A DNA stretch of 39,540 nucleotides from Lachnospiraceae bacterium (GTDB taxonomy: Bacteria > Bacillota > Clostridia > Lachnospirales > Lachnospiraceae): positions 1-39,540 of the forward strand of contig JAJQBS010000118.1 of NCBI GenBank assembly GCA_021203145.1, in the 5' to 3' direction. The position numbers and the translations under genes are program-made. This document shows positions 6,585 to 15,848 of this stretch, one piece after another (the first letter of the stretch is position 1; each line of letters opens with the position of its first letter). The notes under the pieces are model-generated. The model saw only the letters and a list, made by a program, of their open reading frames with translations. It searched no databases and was not told the DNA's origin.

Positions 6585-8795
6585 ATGAAAAGGAAGTTTT
6601 TAAGTACACTGCTGTGCCTGACAATGACTGCCGGTATGCTGACAGGCTGCGGCAGCAGCAGCGACAAAGAAGCCACAGAGACGGCGCAGGCCACTGTCGG
6701 GCAAAGCGAGGAGGCAGAGGGGAGCGAAAGCGCGGTCGCTGAGGAAAGCGAAAGCACGAATGCAGAGGAAAGTGAAAGCGTGGACGCAGAGGACACGGAC
6801 GCAGAGGAAAATGAAAGCACAGACGCGGAGGAGAGCAGCGCCCAGGAGGAGGAAGAAGAAGAATACTCTCTTGATGGCGAGCCCACCGTTATTAAATGGG
6901 GACATAACTGGATCCAGGAGATGGACACCACCTACGTCGACCCGGTGACGGGTGAGCCGGTCATGGGCGCGGAGGAGATGGAAGCCAGGCTTTACGCGGA
7001 ACAGCAGGTGCTGGAAAAGTACAATTGCGTTATTGAGTTTGTGCAATACCCCTCTGACCTGACGGAGTGCATCCTGCAGAGCGTACTGGCAGGCGACCCC
7101 ATAGCGGACATCGTGAGACTGACCAACGGGACACAGGGACAGGTCCTGGCCCAGAATGTGCTGCAGACCCTGGATGATTATGCTTACCTGTTTGAGGATG
7201 AGGATGATGCGTGGATCTACTGGGGCGAGGTATATGGGCACAATTATTTCCTGAACAACGTGATGCGTTTTGGCAGCAATGAGCTTCTCTGCTATAACAT
7301 CACCATGATCGAGCAGGTAGATGCGCTGAAGGTCGATGGCAAAACCAAATACCCGGCGGACTATTTTGTAGAAGGCACATGGACATGGAGCGTGTTTGAG
7401 GATTATCTGCAGAAGATCGATGATTACTGGAAGCAGCAGTGGGAAGGCTATCACGCCTATCAGACGGATTACCGTTCGGCTTCTTTGCAGGCCATCTATT
7501 CAAATGGCGGGGAAGTCTATGGGGACAGCGGTCTGGGCATTGCCAGCGACGAGACAAAGGAGGCGGTTTCCTTTATCGATCGCCTGATCCAGAAGGACCT
7601 GCTGTACAGTGAGAGCCTGAGCAATGACGACCCGAGCGATGACGCAGAGATCGACGGCTACATGGATACCTGGCGTTTCCAGTGGGGACATACCGTATTT
7701 ACGAATCTTCCCCAGTGGCTGGCCGGCGACATGGTAGAGCAGTTTGCAGACCGCGGGGAGGCAATGGGCGTGGTTCCTTTCCCAAGGCCGGATTCCATGG
7801 AGGCGGATGACCCCAATTACCGCCAGGTGAATGATGCTACTGACTGCTACGCCATTCCTAAGGGATTGAGCGAGGAAAGAACGGAACTGGTTATAAAGGT
7901 GTTCAAGGAGTATACCCAGTCTTATTATAAGAAGCTGGCAGATTCCGATAAGGCAATGGATTATTATTATTCCGAATCCTCCGCGATGAACGTGGCGATA
8001 AGTCTGAATCTGGACGTCACTAATGAGGAGTACGGCGAAAACATCCTGACGGCCTTCCGTTACCTGGTAGATGGCGACAATGCCCTGGTAAATGAATACA
8101 GCAAAAACGCGGGCATTTATGAGTACTGGTCCCACGATATCTTAGGGTATTCTCTCTTCGGGGTGAATGGCGCTTCCAGCTATGAAGTGCAGGTGGAAGC
8201 CGAGGCAGGGGTTATTGATGACCTGATGGTAAGCTATGAAGCGATTCTAAGCGGCACGGAGGTGAATGACAATGTAGAGCCGACGTTTGAACAGGTGGAT
8301 AGCGACACGCTGATATTTGCGGCGGGCACGGATCCTGCCGGGGTTGACTGGACGGTATACATGACGGCGAGCGACAATATCGACGGAGACCTGGATATGG
8401 CCGATGCATCGGTAGATTACAGCGAGATTGATTTCGACACAGTGGGCAGCTATGACGGCAAGCTGGTTTATACGATCTCGGATGCGTCCGGCAATGAGGG
8501 CGAGGCGACATTGAATGTCATCATCTACAATGCCGATAATACGACGGCTCCCACCCTTGTGATCAAGGAGGAATACAGAACCGTCAGTGTCGATGAAAAT
8601 GCTTCTGACATCAGCTGGAAGGACGATTTCGTGGAGGAAGCGACAGATGCGGACGGCCTTGACATTTCGGGCAATCTTGTGGCTGACCTGTCAGAACTGG
8701 ATACTACCACGCCAGGGGAATACAATGTGGAGATAACCCTGACAGACTATGCGGGGAATGAGACGAAGGAAACAATTGCAGTAACAGTTGAGTAA
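6585..8795 (+). CDS. Lipoprotein solute-binding protein with acidic linker and two Ig-like domains
   Basis: 736 residues. The signal peptide ends in a lipobox (LTGC) with Cys22 as the lipid anchor, so it sits on the outer face of the membrane. An unusual Glu/Ser/Asp-rich linker (about residues 41-95) precedes an extracellular solute-binding fold typical of sugar ABC importers (about 98-560). The C-terminus adds two bacterial Ig-like domains of the DUF5011/HYR type (about 565-650 and 655-736), recognisable by SDNIDGDLDM, YTISDASGNEGEATL and LTDYAGNETKETI. Such tails are rare on binding proteins and may reach the cell wall or a glycan. The frame opens at 6534, but 6585 gives a normal signal peptide; the GAAGGGAG upstream is about 12 nt away, so initiation may be modest. 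It is the first gene of the import block and is followed by a strong hairpin. The sugar bound is unknown. Confidence 0.87.
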   Translation: MKRKFLSTLLCLTMTAGMLTGCGSSSDKEATETAQATVGQSEEAEGSESAVAEESESTNAEESESVDAEDTDAEENESTDAEESSAQEEEEEEYSLDGEPTVIKWGHNWIQEMDTTYVDPVTGEPVMGAEEMEARLYAEQQVLEKYNCVIEFVQYPSDLTECILQSVLAGDPIADIVRLTNGTQGQVLAQNVLQTLDDYAYLFEDEDDAWIYWGEVYGHNYFLNNVMRFGSNELLCYNITMIEQVDALKVDGKTKYPADYFVEGTWTWSVFEDYLQKIDDYWKQQWEGYHAYQTDYRSASLQAIYSNGGEVYGDSGLGIASDETKEAVSFIDRLIQKDLLYSESLSNDDPSDDAEIDGYMDTWRFQWGHTVFTNLPQWLAGDMVEQFADRGEAMGVVPFPRPDSMEADDPNYRQVNDATDCYAIPKGLSEERTELVIKVFKEYTQSYYKKLADSDKAMDYYYSESSAMNVAISLNLDVTNEEYGENILTAFRYLVDGDNALVNEYSKNAGIYEYWSHDILGYSLFGVNGASSYEVQVEAEAGVIDDLMVSYEAILSGTEVNDNVEPTFEQVDSDTLIFAAGTDPAGVDWTVYMTASDNIDGDLDMADASVDYSEIDFDTVGSYDGKLVYTISDASGNEGEATLNVIIYNADNTTAPTLVIKEEYRTVSVDENASDISWKDDFVEEATDADGLDISGNLVADLSELDTTTPGEYNVEITLTDYAGNETKETIAVTVE
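6738..6848 (+). repeat. Acidic 8-residue repeats in the lipoprotein linker
   Basis: Degenerate 24-bp units encode AEESESTN, AEESESVD, AEDTD (short), AEENESTD and AEESSAQE. The highly charged linker probably acts as a flexible tether between lipid anchor and binding domain; its repeat structure would allow length change. Confidence 0.6.
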
Positions 8796-8830
8796 CAGCA
8801 GGGATAAGCAGTACGGGTTTTAAGCAAAGT

Positions 8831-8868
8831 GCTTCCGGCGGACACAGAGAAGCTGTTCCGTCGGAAGC
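8831..8868 (+). terminator. Strong intercistronic hairpin, partial terminator or mRNA stabiliser
   Basis: GCTTCCGGCGGA pairs with TCCGTCGGAAGC (12 bp, one G-U pair), and the stem can continue inward through ACAG/CTGT after one bulged base. AAGTTTTAT follows. The hairpin lies between the first binding-protein gene and the next gene, where partial termination or 3'-end protection would raise binding-protein levels over downstream genes. The T run is short, so full termination is unlikely. Confidence 0.55.
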
Positions 8869-8936
8869 AAGTTTTATAAATGAGGCCGGAAGCATATGCC
8901 GTGCAAAAGGATAACGAATGATCAGAAGGAGTTGTG

Positions 8937-11864
8937 ATGACAGTAATCAGAAAGAAAAGAAGGAAAACAGCAGTAATAGCAGTAATCATTGTCGTGGCAG
9001 TTCTGCTGTGTACGCTCGTCTTCTCCCGGGATACGGAGGAGGGCGTCGTATACAGCAGCTCCGGAAGTGAATTCTATGAATCCTCCTACCAGGAGTATCT
9101 GGATGAAAAGGGATACCAGGGGGTAATGTCCGAAGCAGTGGTTACCGTGGATGTGAGCAGCTTCACCACGAAGGATGACATGACGGCCGAGTGGGACGGA
9201 AATGGCGTAGCCACTTCGGAGAAGGGAAGCATCACCTGGCAGTTCGAAGTGGAGGAGGAAGGTTTTTATAACATCTGTGTCACCTACTGTCCCCTGCCGG
9301 GTACCGGTTCCGAAATAAACCGTGTGATCTATCTGGACGATGAGATCTGCTACGACGGCATGCAGCAGATCACGTTTTCCAGAATGTTCACGGACTCCGT
9401 GACGGAGATTGTCGTAAAAGGGGACGATGAGATACGTCCTTCCGCCATGGAGATCTATGAGGAGCGGACGGTATACGTGGAGGATTCTCAGCGGCGCAGC
9501 TCGGAGCCTTACAAGGTATATCTGGAGAAAGGGAAGCACAGCCTGACCTTTGAATCCACCAAGGAGCCAATGGAGATATTAGCGATCACGTTCGAGAGTC
9601 AGGACAGTGTGGCGTCTTATGCGGAAGTCATTGCCGAGCTGTCCGAGAAGTATGAAGAGTACAGCGGGGATGCAGTCTACTGTCAGGCAGAACGGATCAT
9701 GGATGCCACCCTGGAGGTTCGCCGTTCCTCTTCGTCCATCATCATCAAAAACAATGTAACCGACCCGGAGCTGATGCCTTATCATCCCTACAATATTGTA
9801 TACAATACGATCGGGGGCGATAACTGGAAGTACTCAGGGGAGACCATTGAGTGGGAGGTGGAGGTGCCGGAGGAGGGACTGTATCACCTGGTATTTAAGG
9901 GCAGACAGAGCTCGAACCGCGGCGTTACTTCCTACAGAAAGCTGCGGATTAACGGCGAGGTGCCTTTTAAGGAGGCTGAGGCGCTTCCCTTCGAGTACAG
10001 CACGGAAATGAAAAACTATGTGCTGGGGGAGGGGACGGAGTCAGGTCCCTACCTGTTCTATCTCAAAGAAGGGGTGAACGTGATTTCCCTGGAGGTGGTG
10101 CTGGGGGACTTCGGCGAAGCCTATACCCAGGTCAGCGAGAGCGTCACGGCGCTGAACGAGATCTACCGCAAGGTTGTGCAGATTACAGGCACTGTGCCGG
10201 ATCAGTACATAGACTACGAGATTGTCTCCAAGCTGCCGGAATTTGTGGAGGTAGCACAGACCGAGGCCGAAAGGCTGCGGGGAGTTCTGGAGGATGTGAT
10301 CGCCATCACCGGTGAGAAGGGGGAGAATGCGAGCCTGGTGGAGCAGATGGTAATCCAGCTGGAGAGACTCCTGGAGGATCCGGAGCAGATTGCCCAGAGC
10401 GGGGAGCTGAGCAGCTTCAAATCGAACATCACTTCCCTTGCCACCTGGCTGGTGGATGTCGCGGAAATGCCACTGGAGCTGGACGCTTTTGCGTTTTATG
10501 AAGATGAGTCCACATTGAAGCCCGCTTCCGCAAACTTCTTTAAACAAGTCTGGTATGATACAATCCGTTTCTTCGCCACCTTTTTCACGGATGACACGAA
10601 GGTGTCCACTGATGAGTCCACGGATGAGACCACCGATGAGACGGGAGAGACGAAAACGGTGAAGGTATGGCTTGCTACCGGACGCGACCAGGCGCAGGTG
10701 CTCCAGAATCTGATAGATGAGCAGTTTACGCCGGAATATGGCATCAACGTGGAGCTGGAGCTAGTGCCGCTGGACGTGCTGGTGCCCGCTACCCTTGCGG
10801 GGACAGGACCGGACGTTGTTCTGAGCGTGGATCAGGAGAAGATGATGGACTTTGCCATGCGGAACGCCCTGGTAGATCTGTCTACCCTGGAAGGGTACGA
10901 TGAGGTTGTGGAGGTCTATTATCCCAGCGCACTGGAGAGCGTGACATATCAGGAGCAGATTTTCGGCCTGCCGGAGACACAGACATTTTACATGATGTTC
11001 TACCGGACGGACATCTTTGAATCCCTGGGGCTTGAGCCGCCCACGACATGGGATGAATACCGGGAACTGATACCGATACTGCAGATGAACAATTACGACG
11101 CTCATATACCCGGGACAGGGGAAGTCCAGTCCATACTGTCTACCATGATCGTACAGAAGGGCGGAGATCTGTATCAGGGTGAAGGAAAGAGCTATGGGAT
11201 TGCCAGCGGGCTGTCTGATGAGGTAGCCATGGAGGCCTTTAAGGAGCTGACGGATTTCTTTACCGCCTACGGGCTGCCGGTTTCCATTGATTTCGCCAAC
11301 CGGTTCCGTACCGGGGAGGTGCCCATCGGAATTGCGGATTACACGGTATACAACCAGTTCCAGCTTCTGGCGCCCGAGATTAAAAACCTGTGGTCCTTCG
11401 CGCCGATGCCGGGTACTGTGCAGGAGGACGGCACGGTGGACAACACGGTGGTGTGCTCTACCACCCAGTGCATCATGCTGAAGACGGCTCAGGAGAGGGA
11501 TCGGGAGGACAAGGCGTGGACATTCATGAAATGGTGGATGAGTACAGAGGTACAGCTTCAATACGCGAATTCTCTTGAGTCCATTCTGGGAAGCTCCGCC
11601 AGGTACGCGACAGCGAACATCGAAGTGCTGGAGCGTCTGCCCTGGGCCACGGCGGATCTGGAGAAGATAGAGGAACAGTTTGCAAATACGAAAGGAATCC
11701 CGCCGGTTCCTGGACATTATATGACGAGCCGCATGCTGGAATATACCTTTGACGCCGTTGTGACGGATGGAGCGAATCCCAGGGAGACACTATACCTGAA
11801 TATCAAGGATATCAATTCGGAGCTGACGAAAAAGCGGACGGAGTTCCAGCTGGATACGGAATAG
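8937..11864 (+). CDS. Membrane-anchored solute-binding protein fused to jelly-roll modules
   Basis: 975 residues, about twice the usual binding-protein length. A basic N-terminus is followed by one hydrophobic helix (about residues 11-30) as signal anchor. Two beta-rich modules resemble CBM6/CBM35-type jelly rolls: about 60-220 (ITWQFEVEEEGFYNICVTY) and 255-390 (IEWEVEVPEEGLYHLVFKG). A helical segment and a Thr/Asp-rich linker (STDESTDETTDETGET) lead to a family-1 extracellular solute-binding domain (about 571-975; TVKVWLATGRDQAQV, GTGPDVVLS, YMMFYRTDIFESLGLEPP). The ATG at 8937 has GGAG five nt upstream; the GTG at 8934 is too close. It is followed by two permease genes, whose partner it probably is. 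The module resemblance is from patterning only. Confidence 0.83.
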   Translation: MTVIRKKRRKTAVIAVIIVVAVLLCTLVFSRDTEEGVVYSSSGSEFYESSYQEYLDEKGYQGVMSEAVVTVDVSSFTTKDDMTAEWDGNGVATSEKGSITWQFEVEEEGFYNICVTYCPLPGTGSEINRVIYLDDEICYDGMQQITFSRMFTDSVTEIVVKGDDEIRPSAMEIYEERTVYVEDSQRRSSEPYKVYLEKGKHSLTFESTKEPMEILAITFESQDSVASYAEVIAELSEKYEEYSGDAVYCQAERIMDATLEVRRSSSSIIIKNNVTDPELMPYHPYNIVYNTIGGDNWKYSGETIEWEVEVPEEGLYHLVFKGRQSSNRGVTSYRKLRINGEVPFKEAEALPFEYSTEMKNYVLGEGTESGPYLFYLKEGVNVISLEVVLGDFGEAYTQVSESVTALNEIYRKVVQITGTVPDQYIDYEIVSKLPEFVEVAQTEAERLRGVLEDVIAITGEKGENASLVEQMVIQLERLLEDPEQIAQSGELSSFKSNITSLATWLVDVAEMPLELDAFAFYEDESTLKPASANFFKQVWYDTIRFFATFFTDDTKVSTDESTDETTDETGETKTVKVWLATGRDQAQVLQNLIDEQFTPEYGINVELELVPLDVLVPATLAGTGPDVVLSVDQEKMMDFAMRNALVDLSTLEGYDEVVEVYYPSALESVTYQEQIFGLPETQTFYMMFYRTDIFESLGLEPPTTWDEYRELIPILQMNNYDAHIPGTGEVQSILSTMIVQKGGDLYQGEGKSYGIASGLSDEVAMEAFKELTDFFTAYGLPVSIDFANRFRTGEVPIGIADYTVYNQFQLLAPEIKNLWSFAPMPGTVQEDGTVDNTVVCSTTQCIMLKTAQERDREDKAWTFMKWWMSTEVQLQYANSLESILGSSARYATANIEVLERLPWATADLEKIEEQFANTKGIPPVPGHYMTSRMLEYTFDAVVTDGANPRETLYLNIKDINSELTKKRTEFQLDTE

Positions 11865-11874
11865 GGAGTCGGAA

Positions 11875-12873
11875 ATGGACGAGAAAAAGAAAGATAGAAT
11901 AAATCGGGCGGGAGGCGGCCTTCCGGCTGACGCCCGCCGTGCGGGCCGCGTCCGGCGCCAGCCGGAGGAAACCATTACGAAGTCCCGCACATTAAAGGAG
12001 ATATGGAGGCTTCACAAACAGAAATATCTTCTGATACTGCCGTTTTTTATCCTGTTTGTGGTGTTCACACTGATCCCGGTGCTGATTTCCATAGGGTTGA
12101 GCTTTACGTCCTTCAACCTGTTCGAGACGCCGAAATTCGTGGGGTTCGACAATTATATCAACCTCATCGCGTTTGACTCGGTATTTCTGACAGCGGTGAA
12201 GAATACGCTCCTGTTCGCGATCATTACCGGGCCTGTAAGCTATGTGCTCTGCTTTGTGCTGGCATGGCTGATCAATGAGCTGCCGCCCAAGGTGAGGGCA
12301 GTGATGACGCTGGTATTTTACGCGCCGTCCATTTCAGGAGGGGCTTACCTGATCTGGAAGCTGATTTTCTCTTCGGATACCTACGGCTACGCCAATGCGC
12401 TGCTGCTGCAGCTGGGGCTGATACAGGAGCCCATCCTGTGGTTCCAGACCGAAGAATATATCATGCCGATCCTGATTGTGGTACAGCTGTGGATGAGCAT
12501 AGGGGTCAGCTTCCTGGCCTTTATCGCAGGCCTGCAGAACGTGGACAGGTCGCTGTATGAGGCATGCCAGATGGACGGAGTGAAAAACCGCTGGCAGGAG
12601 CTGTGGTACATCACGCTGCCGCAGATGAAGCCCCAGCTGATGTTCGGCGCCGTGATGCAGATTACCACATCCCTGTCCGTATCGAGCATCTCCATTGATC
12701 TGGTGGGATTCCCGTCAGTAAATTACGCGGGTCATACCATCCTGACACACCTGTACGACTACGGTACCCTGCGCCTGGAGATGGGATATGCCTGCGCCAT
12801 TGCGACGATCCTGTTTTTTATGATGCTCTTCATCAACATCATTATTCAAAAATTGCTTAGAAAGGTTGGATGA
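11875..12873 (+). CDS. Carbohydrate ABC transporter permease, MalF/UgpA type
   Basis: 332 residues. After an Arg-rich cytoplasmic extension (about residues 1-45), about six membrane helices follow, the first at YLLILPFFILFVVFTLIPVL. The cytoplasmic EAA loop that docks the ATPase is present near residues 229-248 (YEACQMDGVKNR, then LPQMKP). The ATG is preceded by GGGAG six nt away. The gene lies 10 bp after the fused binding-protein gene and overlaps the next permease by 4 nt (ATGA), so the three are co-translated. No ATPase gene is nearby; a shared MsiK-type ATPase is presumed. Confidence 0.93.
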   Translation: MDEKKKDRINRAGGGLPADARRAGRVRRQPEETITKSRTLKEIWRLHKQKYLLILPFFILFVVFTLIPVLISIGLSFTSFNLFETPKFVGFDNYINLIAFDSVFLTAVKNTLLFAIITGPVSYVLCFVLAWLINELPPKVRAVMTLVFYAPSISGGAYLIWKLIFSSDTYGYANALLLQLGLIQEPILWFQTEEYIMPILIVVQLWMSIGVSFLAFIAGLQNVDRSLYEACQMDGVKNRWQELWYITLPQMKPQLMFGAVMQITTSLSVSSISIDLVGFPSVNYAGHTILTHLYDYGTLRLEMGYACAIATILFFMMLFINIIIQKLLRKVG

Positions 12874-13766
12874 GTATGGGAAAATTACTGGCGGCTCCGC
12901 GTAAATGGTGGAGAAAATTCAAATTTAAGAGAAAAAACCGCAGCCTTGCTATGGACATCCTCCTGACTCTGCTGCTGGGAGGCATCGGTTTTGTCAGTAT
13001 CTGGCCTCTTCTGTACATTGTAAACGCGGCGTTTAAGCCCATCAGCGAGATTTTTCTCTTCCCGCCGAGGCTTTGGGTACAGAACCCGACGCTGAACAAC
13101 TTTTTTGACCTGTCCGTCGTCATCGCGGACCTGAACGTTATTTTTTCCAGGTACCTGTTCAATACCGTCTTCATTACGGTAGTGGGTACGGGAGCGACGG
13201 TGCTGATCGGTTCCATGGCCGCGTTTCCACTGGCGAAATATAAATTTCCGGGTTCAAAGGTGATGTCTAATATCATCGTGTATTCCCTGATGTTCAACGG
13301 TTCGGTGACCGCCATACCCAACTATATCATCATGACCAGGCTGAACATGGTCAACACCTACTGGGCGGTGATCCTGCCGGTGGTGGCGGGGACATTCGGG
13401 CTCTATCTGATGCAGAACTTTATCGTACAGGTACCGGATGAACTGATCGAGGCGGCGAAGGTGGACGGGATGAGCGAGTACGGTATCTTTTTCAAAATCA
13501 TCATGCCTCTGGCCAAACCGGCCTGGATCACGCTGATCGTGCTCTCGTTCCAGTCCTTCTGGAGCAATACGGGTGGGACATTCCTGTATTCCGAGCGGCT
13601 GAAGCCCGTGAGTTACATGCTCTCCCAGGTGGTATCGGGAGGAATCTCCAGGACCGGCGTGGCGTCGGCGGTCACCCTGATCATGATGCTGGTGCCCATC
13701 ACGGTTTTCGTGGTTTCCCAGAGCAATGTAGTGGAAACCATGGCAACCTCCGGATTGAAGGAATAG
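12870..13766 (+). CDS. Carbohydrate ABC transporter permease, MalG type
   Basis: 298 residues with about six membrane helices, starting with LLLGGIGFVSIWPLLYIVNAAF after a basic cytoplasmic N-terminus. The EAA loop is seen at about residues 193-213 (ELIEAAKVDGMSEYGIFFKI, then MPLAKP). It is the second half of the heterodimeric channel with the preceding permease and overlaps it by 4 nt. AGAAAGG upstream serves as ribosome site. The helix content and loop make the class certain; the sugar is unknown. Confidence 0.93.
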   Translation: MSMGKLLAAPRKWWRKFKFKRKNRSLAMDILLTLLLGGIGFVSIWPLLYIVNAAFKPISEIFLFPPRLWVQNPTLNNFFDLSVVIADLNVIFSRYLFNTVFITVVGTGATVLIGSMAAFPLAKYKFPGSKVMSNIIVYSLMFNGSVTAIPNYIIMTRLNMVNTYWAVILPVVAGTFGLYLMQNFIVQVPDELIEAAKVDGMSEYGIFFKIIMPLAKPAWITLIVLSFQSFWSNTGGTFLYSERLKPVSYMLSQVVSGGISRTGVASAVTLIMMLVPITVFVVSQSNVVETMATSGLKE

Positions 13767-13775
13767 GTGGTAGAA

Positions 13776-14981
13776 ATGGCAAAAAGAATCGGAGTCCCGA
13801 TATTGCTGGCGACTGTCCTTCTGACGCTTCCCATGCAGACGGTATACGCCAGGAATGCGGAGGACAATTGTTATACGTATGATTACTGGGGAGAAGTGCA
13901 AAAGAGCATACCGGCATTTGAACTGGCATACACCATAGACGGGGACTGTATGAATGTCACACTGTCGGGGGTGGATGACGTGGCGGCGGGGGGAGACCGC
14001 ATTTTCCTTATTGATACTACAGAATCCCGTATGAATGTATTTGATGCGGATTTCCAGTTTGTGACTTCCGTGAAGCTGCTGCGGAACGAGGACAACAAGA
14101 TTGTCCTGGACGATGACGGGAATCAGGTGATGCTGACAAACCCGGAGGGCGTGTGGTTCCATGAGCAGGAGAATGAAATCTACATCGCGGACACGGGGGC
14201 GGAGCGCATTGTGGTGCTGGATGGCGACGGGTATTACCTGAAGAGGATCATCACAAAGCCGGACGACATGGTGGGCGTGACCCAGTTTAAGCCTTCCAAG
14301 ATAGCGGTGAGCAGCGCGAACAAGATCTATATCGTGGTGCAGTCCGGGTATGAGGAAATCATTGAGCTGAATCAGTCCGGGACCTTCTCCAGGTATTTCG
14401 GGGTGAACGAGCCGGTGGTGAACCTGTGGGACTATTTCTGGAAAAGGATATCCAGTGATGAACAGAAGTCCAAAATGTCGAAAACCTACGCGCCGACCTT
14501 CAACAACCTGGACATCGACGCGGACGGCTTTGTCTACGCTACCACGTCGGACACCTCCGCCCAGGAGGTGGCGTTCCGCCTGAACCCCAAGGGAGAGAAC
14601 GTGCTGCGCCAGGAGGGCTACTGGCCCGTCATCGGCGATCTGAATATCGATAATAGCTTTGTGGATGTCGCGATCAATGAGTATGGGGTTTATGCGCTGC
14701 TGGATCAGTCTACGGGGAGGATTTTCCTGTATGATTTTGACGGTCAGCTGCTCAACATTTTTGGAAAAACCGGTGACCTCCAGGGTGATTTTAAGACGCC
14801 CTCCGCTATCTGCTGGTTCGGGGATAAGCTGGTGGTGTCGGATAAGTCGCTGCGCTGCGCCTATATCTATGAGATGACGGAATTCGGTCAGGCGGCCCTG
14901 GGCGCGACCGAGAGCTATTACAACGGCGAGTGGGAGGAAGCGGCCCCTGCTGGCCAGGGAGGCGCTCAAGCTGAATGCTAA
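13776..14981 (+). CDS. NHL-repeat extracellular protein, N-terminal part of a frameshifted gene
   Basis: 401 residues as it stands. A signal peptide (to about VYARNA) precedes repeated beta-propeller blades of the NHL/gluconolactonase-like type, such as EGVWFHEQENEIYIADTGAE and KIAVSSANKIYIVVQSGYE. AGGTGG lies 5 nt before the ATG at 13776; the frame opens at a GTG (13767) too close to it. The last residues (after EWEEA) are out of frame: removing one base in the C4 run at 14944-14947 joins this frame to the next, giving a protein of about 478 residues with a TPR-like segment and a C-terminal membrane helix. NHL propellers mediate binding; together with the YIP1 and DUF5696 neighbours it may form a surface assembly with the importer. 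Either a pseudogene or a sequencing error. Confidence 0.8.
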   Translation: MAKRIGVPILLATVLLTLPMQTVYARNAEDNCYTYDYWGEVQKSIPAFELAYTIDGDCMNVTLSGVDDVAAGGDRIFLIDTTESRMNVFDADFQFVTSVKLLRNEDNKIVLDDDGNQVMLTNPEGVWFHEQENEIYIADTGAERIVVLDGDGYYLKRIITKPDDMVGVTQFKPSKIAVSSANKIYIVVQSGYEEIIELNQSGTFSRYFGVNEPVVNLWDYFWKRISSDEQKSKMSKTYAPTFNNLDIDADGFVYATTSDTSAQEVAFRLNPKGENVLRQEGYWPVIGDLNIDNSFVDVAINEYGVYALLDQSTGRIFLYDFDGQLLNIFGKTGDLQGDFKTPSAICWFGDKLVVSDKSLRCAYIYEMTEFGQAALGATESYYNGEWEEAAPAGQGGAQAEC

Positions 14982-15213
14982 TTATGACATTGCCTACATC
15001 AATATCGGGAAGTACTACCTGATGCAGGATGACTTTGAGAATGCCAAATATTATTTTAAACTGGGGAATGACAGGACATTTTACTCCAAGGCCTATAACG
15101 GCAGCAGGAGCATCTGGATACAGAACCATTTCGTATGGATCGTGGCAGTGATCCTGATCCTTGCGTTCGGGCTGGCCTATTCGGAAATCCGGTACTCCAG
15201 GAAGAAAGGATGA
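14947..15213 (+). pseudogene. C-terminal part of the frameshifted NHL protein: TPR segment and membrane helix
   Basis: This frame continues the NHL protein: LLAREALKLNANYDIAYINI, then GKYYLMQDDFENAKYYFKLGNDRTFY is a TPR-like helical pair, followed by one membrane helix (HFVWIVAVILILAFGLAYSE) and a basic tail (RYSRKKG). It fits directly onto EWEEA of the upstream frame when one C of the run 14944-14947 is removed. The internal ATG at 15022 has no convincing ribosome site. The topology of the joined protein would be propeller outside, tail inside. Confidence 0.75.
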
Positions 15214-15217
15214 GGGC

Positions 15218-15844
15218 ATGGCTAAGTGGATGGAAGAACTGAAAAATTTACGTTATACGATATTTCACCCTTTTGTCGGCTTCTATGAGATGAAATTCCG
15301 TAAAAAGGGAAGCATGGCTCTGGCAACGGCGCTCCTTGTCCTGTACGGCCTGGTATCTATCTTCAATACGCAATATACGGGTTTTATTTTTAATACATTC
15401 CCGCTGCACGAGATGAGGAGCGTACAGCTGTTCCTGCTGGCGGTGGTGCCCATCGTGCTGTTCATCGTGAGCAACTGGAGCACGACCAGCCTAATGAACG
15501 GCAGCGGCAACATCCGGGATATCTGGATGATGACCTGCTATTCTCTGGTGCCGCTGATCCTGTTTGACTTTACCACAACCCTGCTCAGTAATGTGGTGAT
15601 CCTGGAGGAAGGGCCTATCGTCACCGCTTTGAATTATATCGGCGTGGTATGGTTCTGCTACCTGATCTTTACCGGGCTGTGTACCATCCATGAGTACACG
15701 GTGTCCAGGAATATCCTGACCCTGCTGGTGACGCTGGTTGCGGCAATTATTATTATCTTTCTGGTGGTTCTGTACTTTACCCTGATGCAGACCGTGATCG
15801 GGTTTATCAGTACAATTTCCGCGGAAATCTCGAAAAGGTGGTGA
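15218..15844 (+). CDS. YIP1-family membrane protein
   Basis: 208 residues with about five membrane helices (near residues 32-52, 70-90, 108-128, 140-160 and 170-195) and a cytoplasmic N-terminus (MAKWMEELKNLRYTIFHPFVGFYEMKF). The helix pattern and the motif around HPFVGFYEMKFRKKGS fit bacterial YIP1-domain proteins, whose molecular role is not known. The ATG at 15218 follows AGGATGAGGG; the longer frame from 15161 overlaps the upstream gene. It sits between the NHL-protein gene and the DUF5696 gene, and is separated from the latter by only 4 nt, which suggests a common membrane complex. Confidence 0.85.
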   Translation: MAKWMEELKNLRYTIFHPFVGFYEMKFRKKGSMALATALLVLYGLVSIFNTQYTGFIFNTFPLHEMRSVQLFLLAVVPIVLFIVSNWSTTSLMNGSGNIRDIWMMTCYSLVPLILFDFTTTLLSNVVILEEGPIVTALNYIGVVWFCYLIFTGLCTIHEYTVSRNILTLLVTLVAAIIIIFLVVLYFTLMQTVIGFISTISAEISKRW

Positions 15845-15848
15845 CAGG

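Noticed and set aside
13254..14969. 571-codon open frame on the minus strand
   Set aside because: It is antisense to a permease and the NHL gene, both with clear family motifs; its translation is low in hydrophobic order and has no domain signal.
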